The notes under the pieces were generated by a model, which searched no databases, was not told the origin of the DNA, and was given only the letters and a program-made list of their open reading frames with translations. A stretch of 64,000 nucleotides of DNA, taken from Macrosoma leucophasiata (Eukaryota > Arthropoda > Insecta > Lepidoptera > Hedylidae). The first letter of the stretch is position 1, and each line of letters starts with the position of its first letter. Position numbers and translations under genes: made by a program. Where the stretch lies: contig JAWQUS010000016.1 of NCBI GenBank assembly GCA_036365455.1, forward strand, positions 10,935,001 to 10,999,000, written 5' to 3'. Positions 1-11,237 of this stretch are shown here, piece by piece.

Positions 1-113
1 CTGCAGCCTATAGACGTCTACACAAAAATTAGAGGTCAAAATGCAGATGCGTTGCCACCCCTGACACCTAAGTTGTAATGTCTGTGTGATAATTATCGTA
101 TTACTGGGTCATA
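1..113 (-). repeat. Family A retroposon fragment
   Basis: The window opens inside a copy of the abundant A-tailed repeat called family A here. It carries the blocks CTGCAGCCTATAGACG, AGGTCAAAATGCAGATGCG and the decayed CCTAAGTTGTAATG segment in the same order as the full copies near 2.6, 41.9 and 63.6 kb. It reads from the tail side, so the copy lies on the minus strand. The rest is lost in the window edge and in decay. Confidence 0.75.
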
Positions 114-872
114 TATTAAACGCCTTTAATTACACGTCTCAATGAGTTCTATTGAACTTTTTGAGACTTGAATTATATTTTGGATAGACATAAGTAAGTC
201 TAATTTTCATTTGTATTGACTGTTCATCAAATGGGTGACCATAATTTACTTAATTGTAATTAATTTTGGGATAAACAAATGAAAAGTGTCTGACATCGAT
301 TCGGTTATCGATTTGGTTATCGTTCGGTTATCGATTCTGCTGCAGGGTGTGGGTTTATACACGTTGTATATACGAGATATCCTGAAAAGAGTATATACAT
401 TGAAAGCATTGTACAAGCAAAAACAGTTGGCGACCGCATAGATGTTTTATTTAACTGCTTATATAAGGGTTATCATTTTCACTTCGTAACGTTACTCAAC
501 GCTTTAATTGAAATGGTATTGGCGCTTAAAACTGTTTATATGCCCGCATTGTACGCATGTTGTTCAACTGACAGCTATTTAAAGAAAAGTTTATTTATCC
601 AAACCTTTTGGAGCTTTAAATTTGTAAAATTGATTGCTGTCTGTTAAATAAATTGTCATCGTTAAAATCAAATTAGTTTCAATGGAAGTAATATAATATA
701 AATACGATTAAAAAATTTATATCTTTTCTGCGTTTTTTTGACGATGTCTAAGATTAAATGTTAGATAAAATATCGATTAGCAAATTTTAATGGGTTGCTT
801 TGCTTGAGTTTCAATATATCAAAATTAACGCTAACAAAACTGAGGTCAAAGCTTGTACAGTATCCAACAAGA
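114..872. other. AT-rich intergenic DNA, nothing recognised
   Basis: I see no long open frame, splice-supported exon or known repeat in this stretch. A short run of near-tandem TCGGTTATCGATT units lies near 295-340. Confidence 0.5.
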
Positions 873-1093
873 AATAATGCACATCGACCTCACGTAGAGA
901 CGTCGGCTTATTTCAGATCTGTAGAGCGTTATCTCTTTCGTATCTTACCTATTTGACGTTTGTCGACCATTTTGATCAAGTTTTGACCAATACCGGACTG
1001 GGGATGCTTACGTAAGCATTGTGCAGCAGAGATGACGCTCTATAAAGCCGAAACCAGCTGATTGTCACTTTCATAGGCTCGATGTGCATTATT
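873..1093. mobile_element. MITE-like element with 15-bp terminal inverted repeats
   Basis: AATAATGCACATCGA at 873-887 is matched exactly by its reverse complement at 1079-1093. Inside, a second inverted pair (TAGAGCGTTATC near 921 against GATGACGCTCTA near 1031) and the palindrome GCTTACGTAAGC near 1007 support a foldback-type non-autonomous DNA element. No target-site duplication is obvious, so the superfamily is unknown. Confidence 0.5.
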
Positions 1094-1633
1094 ACTTTAT
1101 GAGCACTGTACATAACGAAACAAAGCTTGACTAATTGATGATGAAATCTTTTGAATCGTTTACGGACCGGGAATTCAAATATGGAAAATCTTGTTTGGGT
1201 TATACATTGTAAATGAATACTTCTAATGTGTATTTATAAAAGATTACACCACACTATCATCAATGAATGTAGATTATACATGCTTGCACTTTAAAAGCAG
1301 TAAGTAAATGAATGAAAAATACATGAATTTTTCCGTTTCTGATACATATTTATTTATGCGAAATTCGGAACTCATGTGAATATAACAATTTAATTTTATG
1401 TCATACAAATGAATATTCGGCTTTTGAAATGTACACTCTTTGCCTCAGGGGAAATGCTTTTTTTCATTTCGTGGCATAAGCAATTCCAAACGACCTTCAA
1501 ACTTTATCAGTTAAAAAAGTAATATTTTGACATGGAGATTAATTTAAAAAGAAAACACTGGTTACAAACAGCCAGTTCCGTTTTTAAATTGAATTGATAG
1601 ATATGTTTAGATGGCGTCGTGGCGCAATAATCT

Positions 1634-1657
1634 ATACAATACAATACAATACAATAT
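1634..1657. repeat. (ACAAT)n microsatellite at a LINE-type tail
   Basis: About four and a half ACAAT units are followed by TCTTTATTAGTAACACCAAG. This resembles the minus-strand view of a non-LTR retrotransposon 3' end with a simple-repeat tail. No coding remnant is seen beside it. Confidence 0.5.
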
Positions 1658-1869
1658 CTTTATTAGTAACACCAAGTTACAAGTCATTTTTAGTAGGTAC
1701 AATATATTAACAATATATTGATTAAATTTAATATTCGATATTACCTATATTTAAATAGCAATAGAATTAATTTTATTAGTTATCTATGTAGTATAGTATA
1801 ATATCTATACACAGTAACAAAATTGTAACTGGTATATGTTTGTACATAGGAGATACTGTAGTGAAAATT

Positions 1870-2634
1870 TAAAGGCGCCTCTGTAGAGCCAGCAGATGCC
1901 AAGATGATTTTTTATTAATTTTTTGTCTGTCGGTCTGTATGTCTATCTATCGTACTGTGTGTTTGTACGTGCATCATAGAAAAACTACCTCCTGAGTAAA
2001 TTAAAAAACAGTTTTCACAGTTATATTTCCTTGAAGCATGAGTTGGTTATGAAATTTGGTATAATAGTTGTTTTCTTTTACAGTGTCGTGTAAAGCAAGG
2101 GTTTTGCATGAGTATAATTTTATTTTATTTCTTTAATTTTTAAGCACACATAAAATGGTACATCAGGCAGATTTAATGCTACTACAAGACATTATCGACC
2201 AGTCAACCTTTGGGTAAATAATTTTTATAGCCTCAGGCCGTTTAGTTGCAATTGGAACATGATTGACAATTTATTCTGAAAAGAGTCGCAATTCCAATGG
2301 GATACTTTTATCTTCACTAATTAAACTGACAGCGCTACTGTCACATATCTAACTACCAGCATCTGCCCTACAAATAACGTGATTCATCTGTGTCCCATGA
2401 ACTATTTCCTATCCCTTATAAATCCGATGTCGGTAAGTAACTATCCCCGCTAATACTAATAAAGCCGACCGCAGCACCTCCTATTATTCTTAAATAAACA
2501 ATCTACAGAAGGACAAGTTGTCACTTTTTTTACTTCTACAAACTAGATAGCGCCAGTAGTCATATTCAGGTTATCGGGCTGCGTCTCCGATATAATATCG
2601 GGACTTTAATAAAACGATTTACGTAATTATCTAA
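1870..2634. other. AT-rich intergenic DNA, nothing recognised
   Basis: No coding signal or named repeat is visible. A short CTGTCGGTCTG-type simple run near 1925 is the only structure. Confidence 0.45.
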
Positions 2635-2931
2635 CTGGTGGTAGAGCTCCAGTGACGGAGCTCGCGGGCGTAGGCACCACCGCATTACCTGATTTACTTG
2701 CCGCTAAATGGTAGTGTTCAGCACTATCGTGTTCCGGTCAGGTGGTAATGTACGGCCCTGTAATTTCCGGCTCAGAGGCATAACACCTTAGGCCTCAGGA
2801 GTGGTATCGCAATTGCATTTTGACCTTGGTCTTTGTGTGGGTGTCTATAGGCTGCAGTCATCACTTAACATCAATGTGAACTGCATGCTTGTTTGCCACT
2901 TCAATTACATTAAAAAAAAAAAAAAAAAAAA
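2635..2931 (+). repeat. Family A retroposon, near full length
   Basis: This is the best plus-strand copy. It starts CTGGTGGTAGAGCTCC, runs through GCGGGCGTAGGCACCACCGC, GGTGGTAATGTACGGCCC and GCATTTTGACC, and ends AACTGCATGC...CCACTTCAATTACATT followed by an uninterrupted A run of about 18 bases. A poly(A) tail shows spread by target-primed reverse transcription. No open frame is present. It may be a SINE or the 3' end of a LINE whose body is absent from this window. Confidence 0.8.
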
Positions 2932-2939
2932 TTGATCTT

Positions 2940-3440
2940 AAGAATCAAATTACCTTAAGAATTTGCTATGAGGAACTGTTGGCAAAAATATAAAGATTTA
3001 TGTTTTGGACATTGTAATTGGTTTAGTATCTGCAACTGCAATTTTCTTCAAATACTTACTCGTACTTATCGCTTAACGTCTGATATACTAGAAGGAATGT
3101 AATCGTTAAACGTGTTACAGCGGGACGTGTTCGCTCCCAATTATTACATTGTAACATTTTGTGCTGCATTCCAATTTCAAATGTATACACACAGTTATTC
3201 TGTTGAATGTTTTGCAAACTGTAAACGTTACTTTTAGAAGCTACTTTTATTACAGTATTTTCTTAATGTTAGAATTTATTTCGGATTCAGAAAGCGCGAT
3301 TTAAACTGAAGAACCTGACAGGCTCTGTTTTAGTATTTTCGGAGTTATCAGTTATTTGTCTACCGGAACAATTCTGAAATTCTACTTTTGAATATCTGCT
3401 TGTTTAGCAAATCATGGACAGAAAGTGAATATTCCAGCAT
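2940..3440. other. Intergenic DNA, nothing recognised
   Basis: AT-rich sequence between two family A copies without coding signal. Confidence 0.45.
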
Positions 3441-3445
3441 ATTTT

Positions 3446-3701
3446 ACTGATAGAGCTCCAGTGACGAGTTCACATTTCCGAAACTACTTGCCGCTAAATG
3501 GTACTGTTCAGTAATGTCGTATTCCAATCTAGTGGTAATGTACGGCTCTGTTATTTTCGGCACGGAAGTAGACCTTTAGCCTCAGGAGTCGCAACGCATC
3601 TACATTGAAATCCCTGATTTCGTGTAGTTATTGATAGGCTGCAGTATTATTTACCGTCAATGTAAACTGTACGCTTGTTTGCCACTTCGTGACATAAAAA
3701 A
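3446..3701 (+). repeat. Family A retroposon, internally deleted
   Basis: It starts CTGATAGAGCTCCAGTGACG and ends GTACGCTTGTTTGCCACTTC followed by an A-rich tract. The segment between the GTGACG block and the CTTGCCGCTAAATGG block is shortened compared with the copy at 2.6 kb. Confidence 0.7.
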
Positions 3702-3702
3702 G

Positions 3703-3782
3703 ACATCTACCCAAAAACTGGAAGGAAAATGCAGATGCATGCCTTCTCTGAGATCTAAGATGTGTGATAGAAATTACGTAGC
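3703..3782 (-). repeat. Family A fragment, opposite orientation
   Basis: The blocks AAAATGCAGATGC, GATCTAAGATGTGTGATAG and AATTACG match the tail-side part of family A in the reverse direction. It abuts the plus-strand copy, so two insertions or an inversion meet at 3702. Confidence 0.5.
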
Positions 3783-3998
3783 CAACAGGCAAACAGACAG
3801 ACGAACAGTAGATTAAAAACATGTCATGAAGCTATAGAAAGATCGCTAAATAACAATCTATACACGTTACAATGTAAAATAATACTGATTCGTACCTACG
3901 TATTTATTTAAATTGCCCACTTTGCTATAAAAATATTATTTCGTTATCCTGTCATCTACGACTAAAAAATATTGTCTGTGTTGAAATACTAAAACACA

Positions 3999-4554
3999 TC
4001 TATACAAATAAATAAAATTGGAGTGTCTGTTAGTAATATTAAAATAACCGCTTTTTACTAAACATATGGTACATAGACCAAAATAACATTTTTTACAATT
4101 TTTGTCTCTCTGTCTGTCTGTCTGTTTGGCGGGGCTAATCTTGGAAATGGCTGGACCTATTTTGACGGAACTTTCACTGGCAGATAGCTGATGTGATAAG
4201 GAGCTACTTAAGCTACTTCTGTCTCCATACATCCATACATACATACATACCTACATACAAATAAGTAGAATTGGGCTGTATCCGACTTTTACGGGACTTC
4301 CACGGGTAGGTAGGTTATGTAATATGGAGTAACTTAGGCTACCTTTATTTCCATACAACCATACATACATACCTACATACAAATACATAGAATTTGAGTG
4401 TCTCCGATTTTTACTGGACTTTCACTGGCGGATAGCTGATATAATAAGGAGTAACTTAGGCTACTTTTATACTAGCTGCGCCCACGACTTCATCCGGGTA
4501 GATACTGAACAATCATATTTTTTCTCACGTGGACGAAGTCGCGGGCACAGCTAG
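3999..4554 (+). mobile_element. Non-autonomous Helitron with internal tandem amplification
   Basis: The 5' end is TCTATACAAATAAATAAAAT preceded by A. The 3' end is GGACGAAGTCGCGGGCACAG plus CTAG followed by T, which fits Helitron insertion between A and T and the 3' CTRR rule. A short stem just before the 3' end (GACGAAGTC, GCG arms) fits a terminator hairpin. A (GTCT)n run lies near 4107-4130. A unit of about 105 bp carrying TTTTGACGGAACTTTCACTG, the GGAGTAACTTAGGCTAC type block and a CATACATACATAC run is repeated about three times, which makes this copy longer than the copies near 21.5 and 59.9 kb. Confidence 0.7.
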
Positions 4555-4774
4555 TTAAAAATAAATATTAGCATACCTACCCGTGAGACGATATTCAACA
4601 GATAAAATGCTGCTTGCCGAAGTATAATATTATACAGGTTTTGTCCTTATTTGACTTAATTTCTGTGTACACAGCTTTGAGAGATTTTTCTCTCAATTGG
4701 TCAAATAGACTTTCAGGAATGAAACAAAATTATTTAAACAGTAACTGACAAGAGTAACTTGAGAGCGGTCTTTT

Positions 4775-4895
4775 TTTAATACGCTTATACTCACAGCGAC
4801 ACATAAGCTATTAAATAAAACCTGTGTCGTGAATGCCGTTGTACACATACACCACATGTACCCAGACCCGAAACAACCTCGCGGCAAATTTTGAT
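4775..4895 (-). repeat. tRNA-SINE body fragment
   Basis: GTCGTGAATGCCGTTGTACA, CATACAC and CCAGACCCGAAAC match the body of the tRNA-headed SINE at 42.19-42.38 kb in the same order. The tRNA head is missing, so this is a truncated copy. Confidence 0.55.
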
Positions 4896-5274
4896 TGGCA
4901 ACCTATTGGATATATATTCTCTAGATTATAAATATGCATAAAAATAGGTTTGCAGCATATCTGGATGAACAAAATGATTCTGCAGTGGGATCCTAACTTA
5001 TAACTACCGTAAGAAGTTCATTATGAAGTAAAATTTATGACTGCTACAATTATAAGTACGATACTCGAACAATCACGGTGGTTACAAAGCAGGTTACTGA
5101 ATACTGTATACTTTTGTGCAGGTAGAATAATAATTGTAAGTAACACAATATTAGTTAATAATTAAAAACAACACAAATTTAATAATTTCTGTCATCCTTT
5201 CAATATAAAACGTAATCAGATAAATGTTAAAAAAAATTTGACACTTCAAAAAACTTTTCTTTAAATAGCTCACA

Positions 5275-5327
5275 TCTATTTGAAAGAAAAATGGTAAGAA
5301 AAATTTGACTTCAGGCGAGACTCGATC
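5275..5327 (-). repeat. tRNA-like SINE fragment (7.3-8.3 kb family)
   Basis: AAGAAAAATTTGACTTCAGG followed by CGAGACTCGAT matches the first part of the tRNA-like units at 7.26-8.35 kb. It is cut by the insertion of the next repeat. Confidence 0.55.
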
Positions 5328-5592
5328 TTTTTTTTTTTTAATGTAATGGAAGTGGTAAACAAGCTTGTAGTTCACATTGGTGTTAAGTGACGACTGCAGC
5401 CTATAGACACCTACACAAAGACCGAGGTCAAAATGCAGATGCGTTACCACTCCTGAGGCCTAAAGTGTTATGCCTCTGTGCCGGAAATTACAGGGCCGTA
5501 CATTACCACCTGACCGGTACACGATAGTGCTGAACACTACCATTTAGCGGCAAGTATATTAGGTAATGCGGTGGTGCCTACGCCCGCGAGCT
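5328..5592 (-). repeat. Family A retroposon inserted in a tRNA-like SINE
   Basis: A T run at 5328-5339 (the tail seen from the minus strand) is followed by AATGTAATGGAAGTGG and the full set of family A blocks to CGCCCGCGAGCTG. The insertion point lies in the B-box side of the tRNA-like fragment before it, which makes family A the younger of the two here. Confidence 0.75.
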
Positions 5593-7250
5593 GCCTACAC
5601 TGCTTCCATCAAAATTAACACTTAAAGCAGAAACAGAAAGTGCAAATAACCACTGTGTAGTGAGGGCGGTTTTCTGAACATGGATATAACAAAAAATCCC
5701 AATTCCTATAGATAAAGATGTTCACAAGAAACTGTGGCATGTACGAAATTAGATAAAAACAATGTTTCATTCGGTAACCAAATAAGTGAAGGTCAACTTA
5801 AATTCGGATCTTAGACTACTACGTCACGCTACACGAGCTACGAGAGACTACGAAAGGTCCAAGTGCTACGAAATACTAACAAGCGCATCAAGATGGTATC
5901 AAGTGAACGTTAGTTTATAATAATACCTATAAGGAACTTTTAACCTTAAATTGTCTTCTAAATAAGTTTAGTGAAATACTGAGTTCGATCCTAAATCCGT
6001 CACAACATTATCTTTCTGTGTATCCAATTTGTAACAATGCATATTCATTATTAAAAACGAAAATACTGATTAAACCATTCTGGACAAAGGAAATACGTTT
6101 GCATACGTAATTCGTAATAACGTGTTTGGCTCATTGCATCCTGTTGCGTTTGAATAACAAATGTAATAATGCGAGCCATTAGGACTCATACATATTTTTG
6201 TAATAATGCTTAAATATTTAATATAGTCAGCGAAATAAAATAGTACCCATCAGAAACCAAATGAGAGATTCTGATTTTTTTGTTATGTGGTGGGACTTTT
6301 TTGTATTCACATTAATACTGTTTGTTCATGACATGTAAAATTATTTATACTTAATTTAAATGTAGTTAGTAAGTTAAATGTAAATGTACTTTTTTAAGAT
6401 GTATCCCACAATTCTCATTTATTCTAAGATCGAACATTTCAAAACTAAAAATGTTCCCCGTAAGAAAAATTCAATTTTTATATGTTCACTTAGTTCATTA
6501 TTTCTTCAGTTGTGAAATATAAACGAACTATCACTGAACCTCCGAGGTAGTTATTTACTATATTTTTCTTTACAAATTAAAACTTATCTTTATACGAAAT
6601 GCATCACGAAATTTCTGCTTAGTATGGCCCATACCTGTAACCCATTAAAGCTTCACATTAGTATTAATGGGGACTCAGTTTAAAGATTTAACGGTAATGG
6701 GAAAGCGAATAGATTATTTGCCTACTTTGCCATTTTCGCCAAATTAAATTGGCGAACATATTCTGTTAACGTTTTCATTTGATTGCTACGTGTGCCTCAG
6801 TTGTTGTATTTCAATTTAGATTACGCACATTGAATTGTATTAGGTATCACTAATCAACATGTTTGTCAATTGAAACGTATAATTAATTTACCCTAATACA
6901 TTGCGGTTAGTGTTTAATCATCAGATATGATTGGTTAATGTATGTTGTTAATCTAGAATAGCCTAGATGTTTATTTTCTCATTGAATTAATTTGATCCAG
7001 ATATAGTGCGACTTTGTTTCTTGCTAGTAATGATTTAGAGAAAAAAAATGTCTATAAAATTGTTATTTCAATACTATAAGTAAAAACTGCTATTAACATT
7101 TTTTATAACAAACATAAGTTTAACTACCAATAATAGGCACGTGGGGTGGAGGCGTGTTAGGCCTGGGATATCTGGCGCTCTACACTCACTCTCTCCCTAC
7201 CCCGTTAGTGACCTGGCGCGAAGATAGAACAAGCGAATAATACATACATA
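5593..7250. other. AT-rich intergenic DNA, nothing coding seen
   Basis: No supported exon. A small palindrome with TTCGCCAA/TTGGCGAA arms lies near 6736-6757. A GC-richer piece at 7137-7230 (GGCACGTGGGGTGGAGGC onward) looks like a repeat remnant but has no second copy here. Confidence 0.45.
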
Positions 7251-7281
7251 TTTTTTTAAAGAAAAATGGAAAGAAAAATTT

Positions 7282-7357
7282 GACTTCAGGCGAGAATCGA
7301 ACTCGCGGCCTACTGGGAATCTAGTCCAGCCGCTCTTCCAATTGAGCTACTGAAGTC
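7282..7357 (-). repeat. tRNA-like SINE head, unit 1
   Basis: Read on the minus strand it keeps U8-A9, a GCTC/GAGC D stem with the AATTGG loop, a GCGAG/CTCGC-type T stem with TTCGA and a seven-pair acceptor ACTTCAG/CTGAAGT. The A box (TAGCTCAATTGG) and B box (GTTCGA core) for RNA polymerase III are present. The anticodon loop has nine rather than seven nucleotides and no CCA is encoded. Confidence 0.65.
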
Positions 7358-7588
7358 CTGTCCGATTTGTCAAATCTTTCCTTCACATTTATTGCATTGC
7401 TTTATGGTAGCAGTAGCGCCATCTATTACCAACTATGCTAGTTAGGCAACCGATATAATAGACTTTGCAGTTTATTGAATATCGTAAGGAAGTCGCTTTT
7501 ACCATTAATAATTGTTTTATATTATTTCGCATTAACACATGCTTGTGAAATATTTTTTATTTTTAAAGAAAAATGTAAAGAAAAATTT

Positions 7589-7664
7589 GTCTTCAGGCGA
7601 GACTCGAACTCGAGGCCTACTGGGAATCTAGTCCAACCGCTCTTCCGATTGAGCTACTGAAGTC
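7589..7664 (-). repeat. tRNA-like SINE head, unit 2
   Basis: Same fold as unit 1, with a few substitutions (AATCGG in the D loop, TCGAG in the T arm). It lies in tandem with unit 1, about 307 bp away. Confidence 0.6.
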
Positions 7665-7949
7665 CTGTCCGATTTGTCAAATCTTTCCTTCACATTTATT
7701 GCATTGCTTTATGGTAGCAGTAGCGCCATCTATTGCCAACTATGCTAGTTAGGCAACCGATATAATAGACTTTTCAGTTTATTGAATATCGTAAAGAAGT
7801 CGCTTTTACCCTTAATAATTGTTTTTATATTATTTCGCATTAACACATGCTTGTGAAATATATTTTATTTTAAAGAAAAAATCTTTAAAATAAAATATGT
7901 ATCTTTTAAATATAATAAATGTGAAGGAAAGATTTGACAAATCGGGCAG

Positions 7950-8025
7950 GACTTCAGTAGCTCAATTGGAAGAGCGGCTGGACTAGATTCCCAGTAGGCC
8001 GCGAGTTCGAGTCTCGCCTGAAGTC
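7950..8025 (+). repeat. tRNA-like SINE head, unit 3
   Basis: Plus-strand copy identical in all stems to unit 4. Its tail is truncated, and only the ATAAATGTGAAGGAAAG leader and the head remain. Confidence 0.65.
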
Positions 8026-8256
8026 AAATTTTTCTATCCATTTTTCTTTAAAATAAAATATATTTCACAAGCATGTGTTAATGCGAAATAATATAAAAAC
8101 AATTATTAAGGGTAAAAACGACTTCTTTACGATATTCAATAAACTGAAAAGTCTATTATATCGGTTGCCTAACTAGCATGGTTGGCAATAGATGGCGCTA
8201 CTGCTACCATAAAGCAAGGCAATAAATGTGAAGGAAAGATTTGACAAATCGGGCAG

Positions 8257-8332
8257 GACTTCAGTAGCTCAATTGGAAGAGCGGCTGGACTAGATTCCCA
8301 GTAGGCCGCGAGTTCGAGTCTCGCCTGAAGTC
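8257..8332 (+). repeat. tRNA-like SINE head, unit 4
   Basis: Complete plus-strand unit. GCTGG pairs with CCAGT around the nine-base loop ACTAGATTC, so it is unlikely to be charged or to decode. Both internal promoter boxes are intact. Confidence 0.65.
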
Positions 8333-8360
8333 AAATTTTTCTTTCATTTTTCTTTAATAT

Positions 8361-9320
8361 AAAATACATACATACATACCAATAATTAATGACATAAAAC
8401 TCTGCTGCAAACAGTCTGCTCGAGATCACGGAAGCTGAAAAGCGACTGAAACGTCGCGTTTGATTTTAAATAATCATTTTAGTTTAATATACGCGAGATA
8501 AATCTGAAAACTAGTTTTATATCAATAAAACGCCTTATTTATGAGATTCAGTTATATAAAAAAACGTAATAGCAATTTTATTCAATAGTTAGCAGTTTTA
8601 CGAGTATATGCAAAAAATATCTTCTTCTTCTTTATATATAAAAATTAATTGCTGTTCGTTGTTCAATTTGGCTAATTTTGGTTTTGAATCATTTCTGGAA
8701 GCCCAGGGAAGGTAAGAAAATATTAAGAAATTTAAGGGAAATAGTAAAAACCACAATTTTGTTTCTCATACAAATAGTCATTCTGAGGCAATACGAAGTG
8801 TGACGGGTCAACCATTTATTTAATAATTTTAACACGACTGCGAAGTATTAGTAAAATTGCAGGACTGCAAGGACAGTCGTTGGTGTAATTTAGGTTCTCT
8901 CTTATTTTTACTACATATAATTTTGAAGAATAAATATTGAAAGAAAGGACGCAATAAAGGACCAGATTGTATCGCCAGCACAATAACCACGTGGAATTGA
9001 ATCGTACACAGTGTTCACAGATGTGGTTGCCATTACGACTACGTGGAAATTGCATGTGCGACGCATTAGTGACGATGCCACAAATTACAGTCGCAATCTC
9101 GAATCCGCGCCAACTCTCATAACGTGACAGGAAATTTCTAGATTTTTAGCTTGTGGGTTATGAACGTGTGGTAGTGACTTTAATGGTGCAATATAAATTA
9201 TTCGTCTCATAGCGATGATATTATTTTCAAAGTGAAAACTTTTAGTACAAACGTCCTAGGATGTTTTGTTACGTATCAATTCATCAGTCACATACATTTA
9301 TAAACTCTAGGCTCATGAAT
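8361..9320. other. Intergenic DNA, nothing coding seen
   Basis: No exon with splice support or similarity that I recognise. Confidence 0.45.
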
Positions 9321-9325
9321 TACAG

Positions 9326-9838
9326 AAAAGGAGATGTTGCAAAAATGTATGGACCTCCGGTCATGTATTGTACACAATATCATTAACAGGCAAAATCAAT
9401 AAAAAAAAACGTTTTTTTTCTGAATATTTTCACTTGTTAAGCTTTGTTTGCAGTTACAAAATATTATTTGCAGTTAGAGTTGCAACTCAAACCAACATGG
9501 CGAATATGGCGGGCGATGTCATTTTGACATTTAAATTGTTTTTTGATTATAAAGTACTTGCAGAAAAAAGTAATACTTTTCTAAATACTATCGAAATCGA
9601 TTTCATGTGTACTACGAAGAACATAAACTAATCGATTTCCAATTTTCAGAAGCGTCGGCTGTATCGCTGCCATGTCGAATATGGTTGAAAATGATAAAAT
9701 TGTTTGAATTAAATGTGGTAGTAACTCTAGAATATATTCTTGAATAAATTAATCGTATTTTTTTCGGAATCTTCTTTAATTTACCCATTTTTTGAGGACA
9801 TGTACAATCTAGAGCCGAGCTCGCAACATCTCCTTTTA
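9326..9838. mobile_element. Possible small DNA element with AAAAGGAGATGTTGC ends
   Basis: AAAAGGAGATGTTGC at the left is matched by GCAACATCTCCTTTT at the right, a 15-bp inverted pair about 0.5 kb apart. Internal motifs such as ATGGCGAATATGG recur in altered form. I found no target duplication or transposase, so this may be chance or a very old MITE. Confidence 0.3.
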
Positions 9839-9839
9839 A

Positions 9840-10370
9840 TCTGTATACCAACGAAAGAGTAACAATAACTGAATGATAACTAAAGAAACTAATTTGTGAG
9901 AAGTGTGTCAAATAGTCAAACTAATCCTACCAAAAACAAAGGCTCGTTGATACAAGTTTGGACTTTCGCAAAATGTACTTACAATCTTTCCGCCTCTTTC
10001 TCTTTGCATCTTTGGATTGTTGGGTGGACGCCGATGAGTTCGAATTAACGCGGCGTTTTGTAAATAACAATGACTTTTTCGTTCGAGTTACCAAGTGCAT
10101 AAAGATGAATTGATTTAGTTCGAAATATTAAGAGATTTTCTAGAGAACTCGTGATAGCTTTGAACTATAGAAAGGTTCGAATTATTGCAGGTTTGAATTA
10201 ACGAAAGTCGACTGTATACTGTGATAATACTATCTTAACTTTAGATGTAGCCCGTGTAGTTCCCTACTGGATCGTCATTAAAGTAATTCACGTCACGTCG
10301 CCAAAATTTGTTTATTATTGTTAGACTTATCAATGCATCAGCTTATTGGCCTCTGGTTTATGTGTAAATT
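9840..10370. other. Intergenic DNA, nothing recognised
   Basis: No coding or repeat signal. Confidence 0.4.
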
Positions 10371-10378
10371 TCTATTGG

Positions 10379-10443
10379 CTAGAGTCATCAATTACCATCA
10401 ATGTGAACTGCATGCTTGATTGCCACTATCATACCATAAAAAA
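10379..10443 (+). repeat. Family A 3' end fragment
   Basis: ACCATCAATGTGAACTGCAT, GCTTGATTGCCACT and a short A run match the 3' end of family A. The copy is heavily 5' truncated. Confidence 0.65.
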
Positions 10444-10945
10444 TAGGCAGATTTCAACAGTTTTATCTCAAAACAGATATAACGTTACAAATTTTAGCAC
10501 ACGGTAAGATACGATTTATTTCGCTTTGTCACTTTGTAAAACGACGGAATGCGTGCCGCAGCCCCAAAGCCATTAGTTAGTGAATCCCAATACGGCGGTG
10601 TATCGCGACTAGTGTCTGCGAGCCATATTAATGGGCCTACCTGCCGCTTGACTGAGACGAATGGCTCTACTGCTGACCTGATCCTTCAATCTTAATGCTA
10701 CTTGTATTGTTCCGAGGAATATGTAGTGTAGTTGGAATGATAATATTAAGCGTGAACTATTTCATTTTATCAATGAAATGCAATTTTCTAGGATTTTTTT
10801 TACTTTCCTGGAATTATTAATTAATATCAGAGTGCATTCATGTAATTTTTTAAGTTTTGCTGAAGACGTTGCAAAGTTGAAAAGTGACAATAAAGATTTT
10901 TTTTACCTACTGACACAAAAGCAAAACAATTGGATATCGTTAGAT

Positions 10946-11237
10946 CATAGAGCAACACCGGAGGGGAGTAGCCATATGCAGGCTTTCCCCTCTGTCAAAG
11001 TACAAGCCCAAATGGGCCTATACCTGTCGCCTAGTTGTTTAAATGTGTGGGTGAAATTGTTTCTGTATTTTGTTAAAGTCAAGGTGTGAGTTTCGTAGTA
11101 ATAGACGGTATTTGTAGTGTGCGTGTGTGTCGCTCGCATTTCCCCCCGCAAAAATGACAGACTGTTTTGCATCGGTAATACACGTCATGGCTACTCCCCT
11201 CCGGTCCGCCGCGACCGGTGGGCCGAGTTGCTCTATG
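10946..11237. mobile_element. hAT-type MITE, 8-bp target duplication CGTTAGAT
   Basis: The ends are CATAGAGCAAC and GTTGCTCTATG, with a further imperfect inverted match rich in CCGG. CGTTAGAT occurs directly on both sides (10938-10945 and 11238-11245), a perfect 8-bp duplication typical of hAT transposons. No transposase is encoded. Open frames running through it are chance. A second copy in opposite orientation lies at 29442-29737. Confidence 0.85.

Larger units (their letters stand above)
7257..8360. repeat. Inverted cluster of four tRNA-like SINE units
   Basis: Units of about 305 bp are each made of a 76-nt tRNA-like head and a shared tail (TCCTTCACATTTATTGCATT, a TAGCGCCATCTATT block, ATCGTAAAGAAGTCGC, TATTTCGCATTAACACATGC). 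Two units lie head-to-tail on the minus strand (7257-7865). After a short AT-rich centre at about 7866-7916 come a truncated unit and a full unit on the plus strand. The block is therefore a large imperfect palindrome. A retroposed SINE would not normally form this symmetry without a local inverted duplication. Confidence 0.75.

Noticed and set aside
7282..8332. Four functional tRNA genes
   Set aside because: The fold and promoter boxes are good, but the anticodon loop has nine bases and each head is part of a larger repeated unit with conserved flanks, so a SINE is the better reading.
9368..9631. 87-codon frame inside the possible AAAAGGAGATGTTGC element
   Set aside because: No transposase motif, and the element itself is uncertain.
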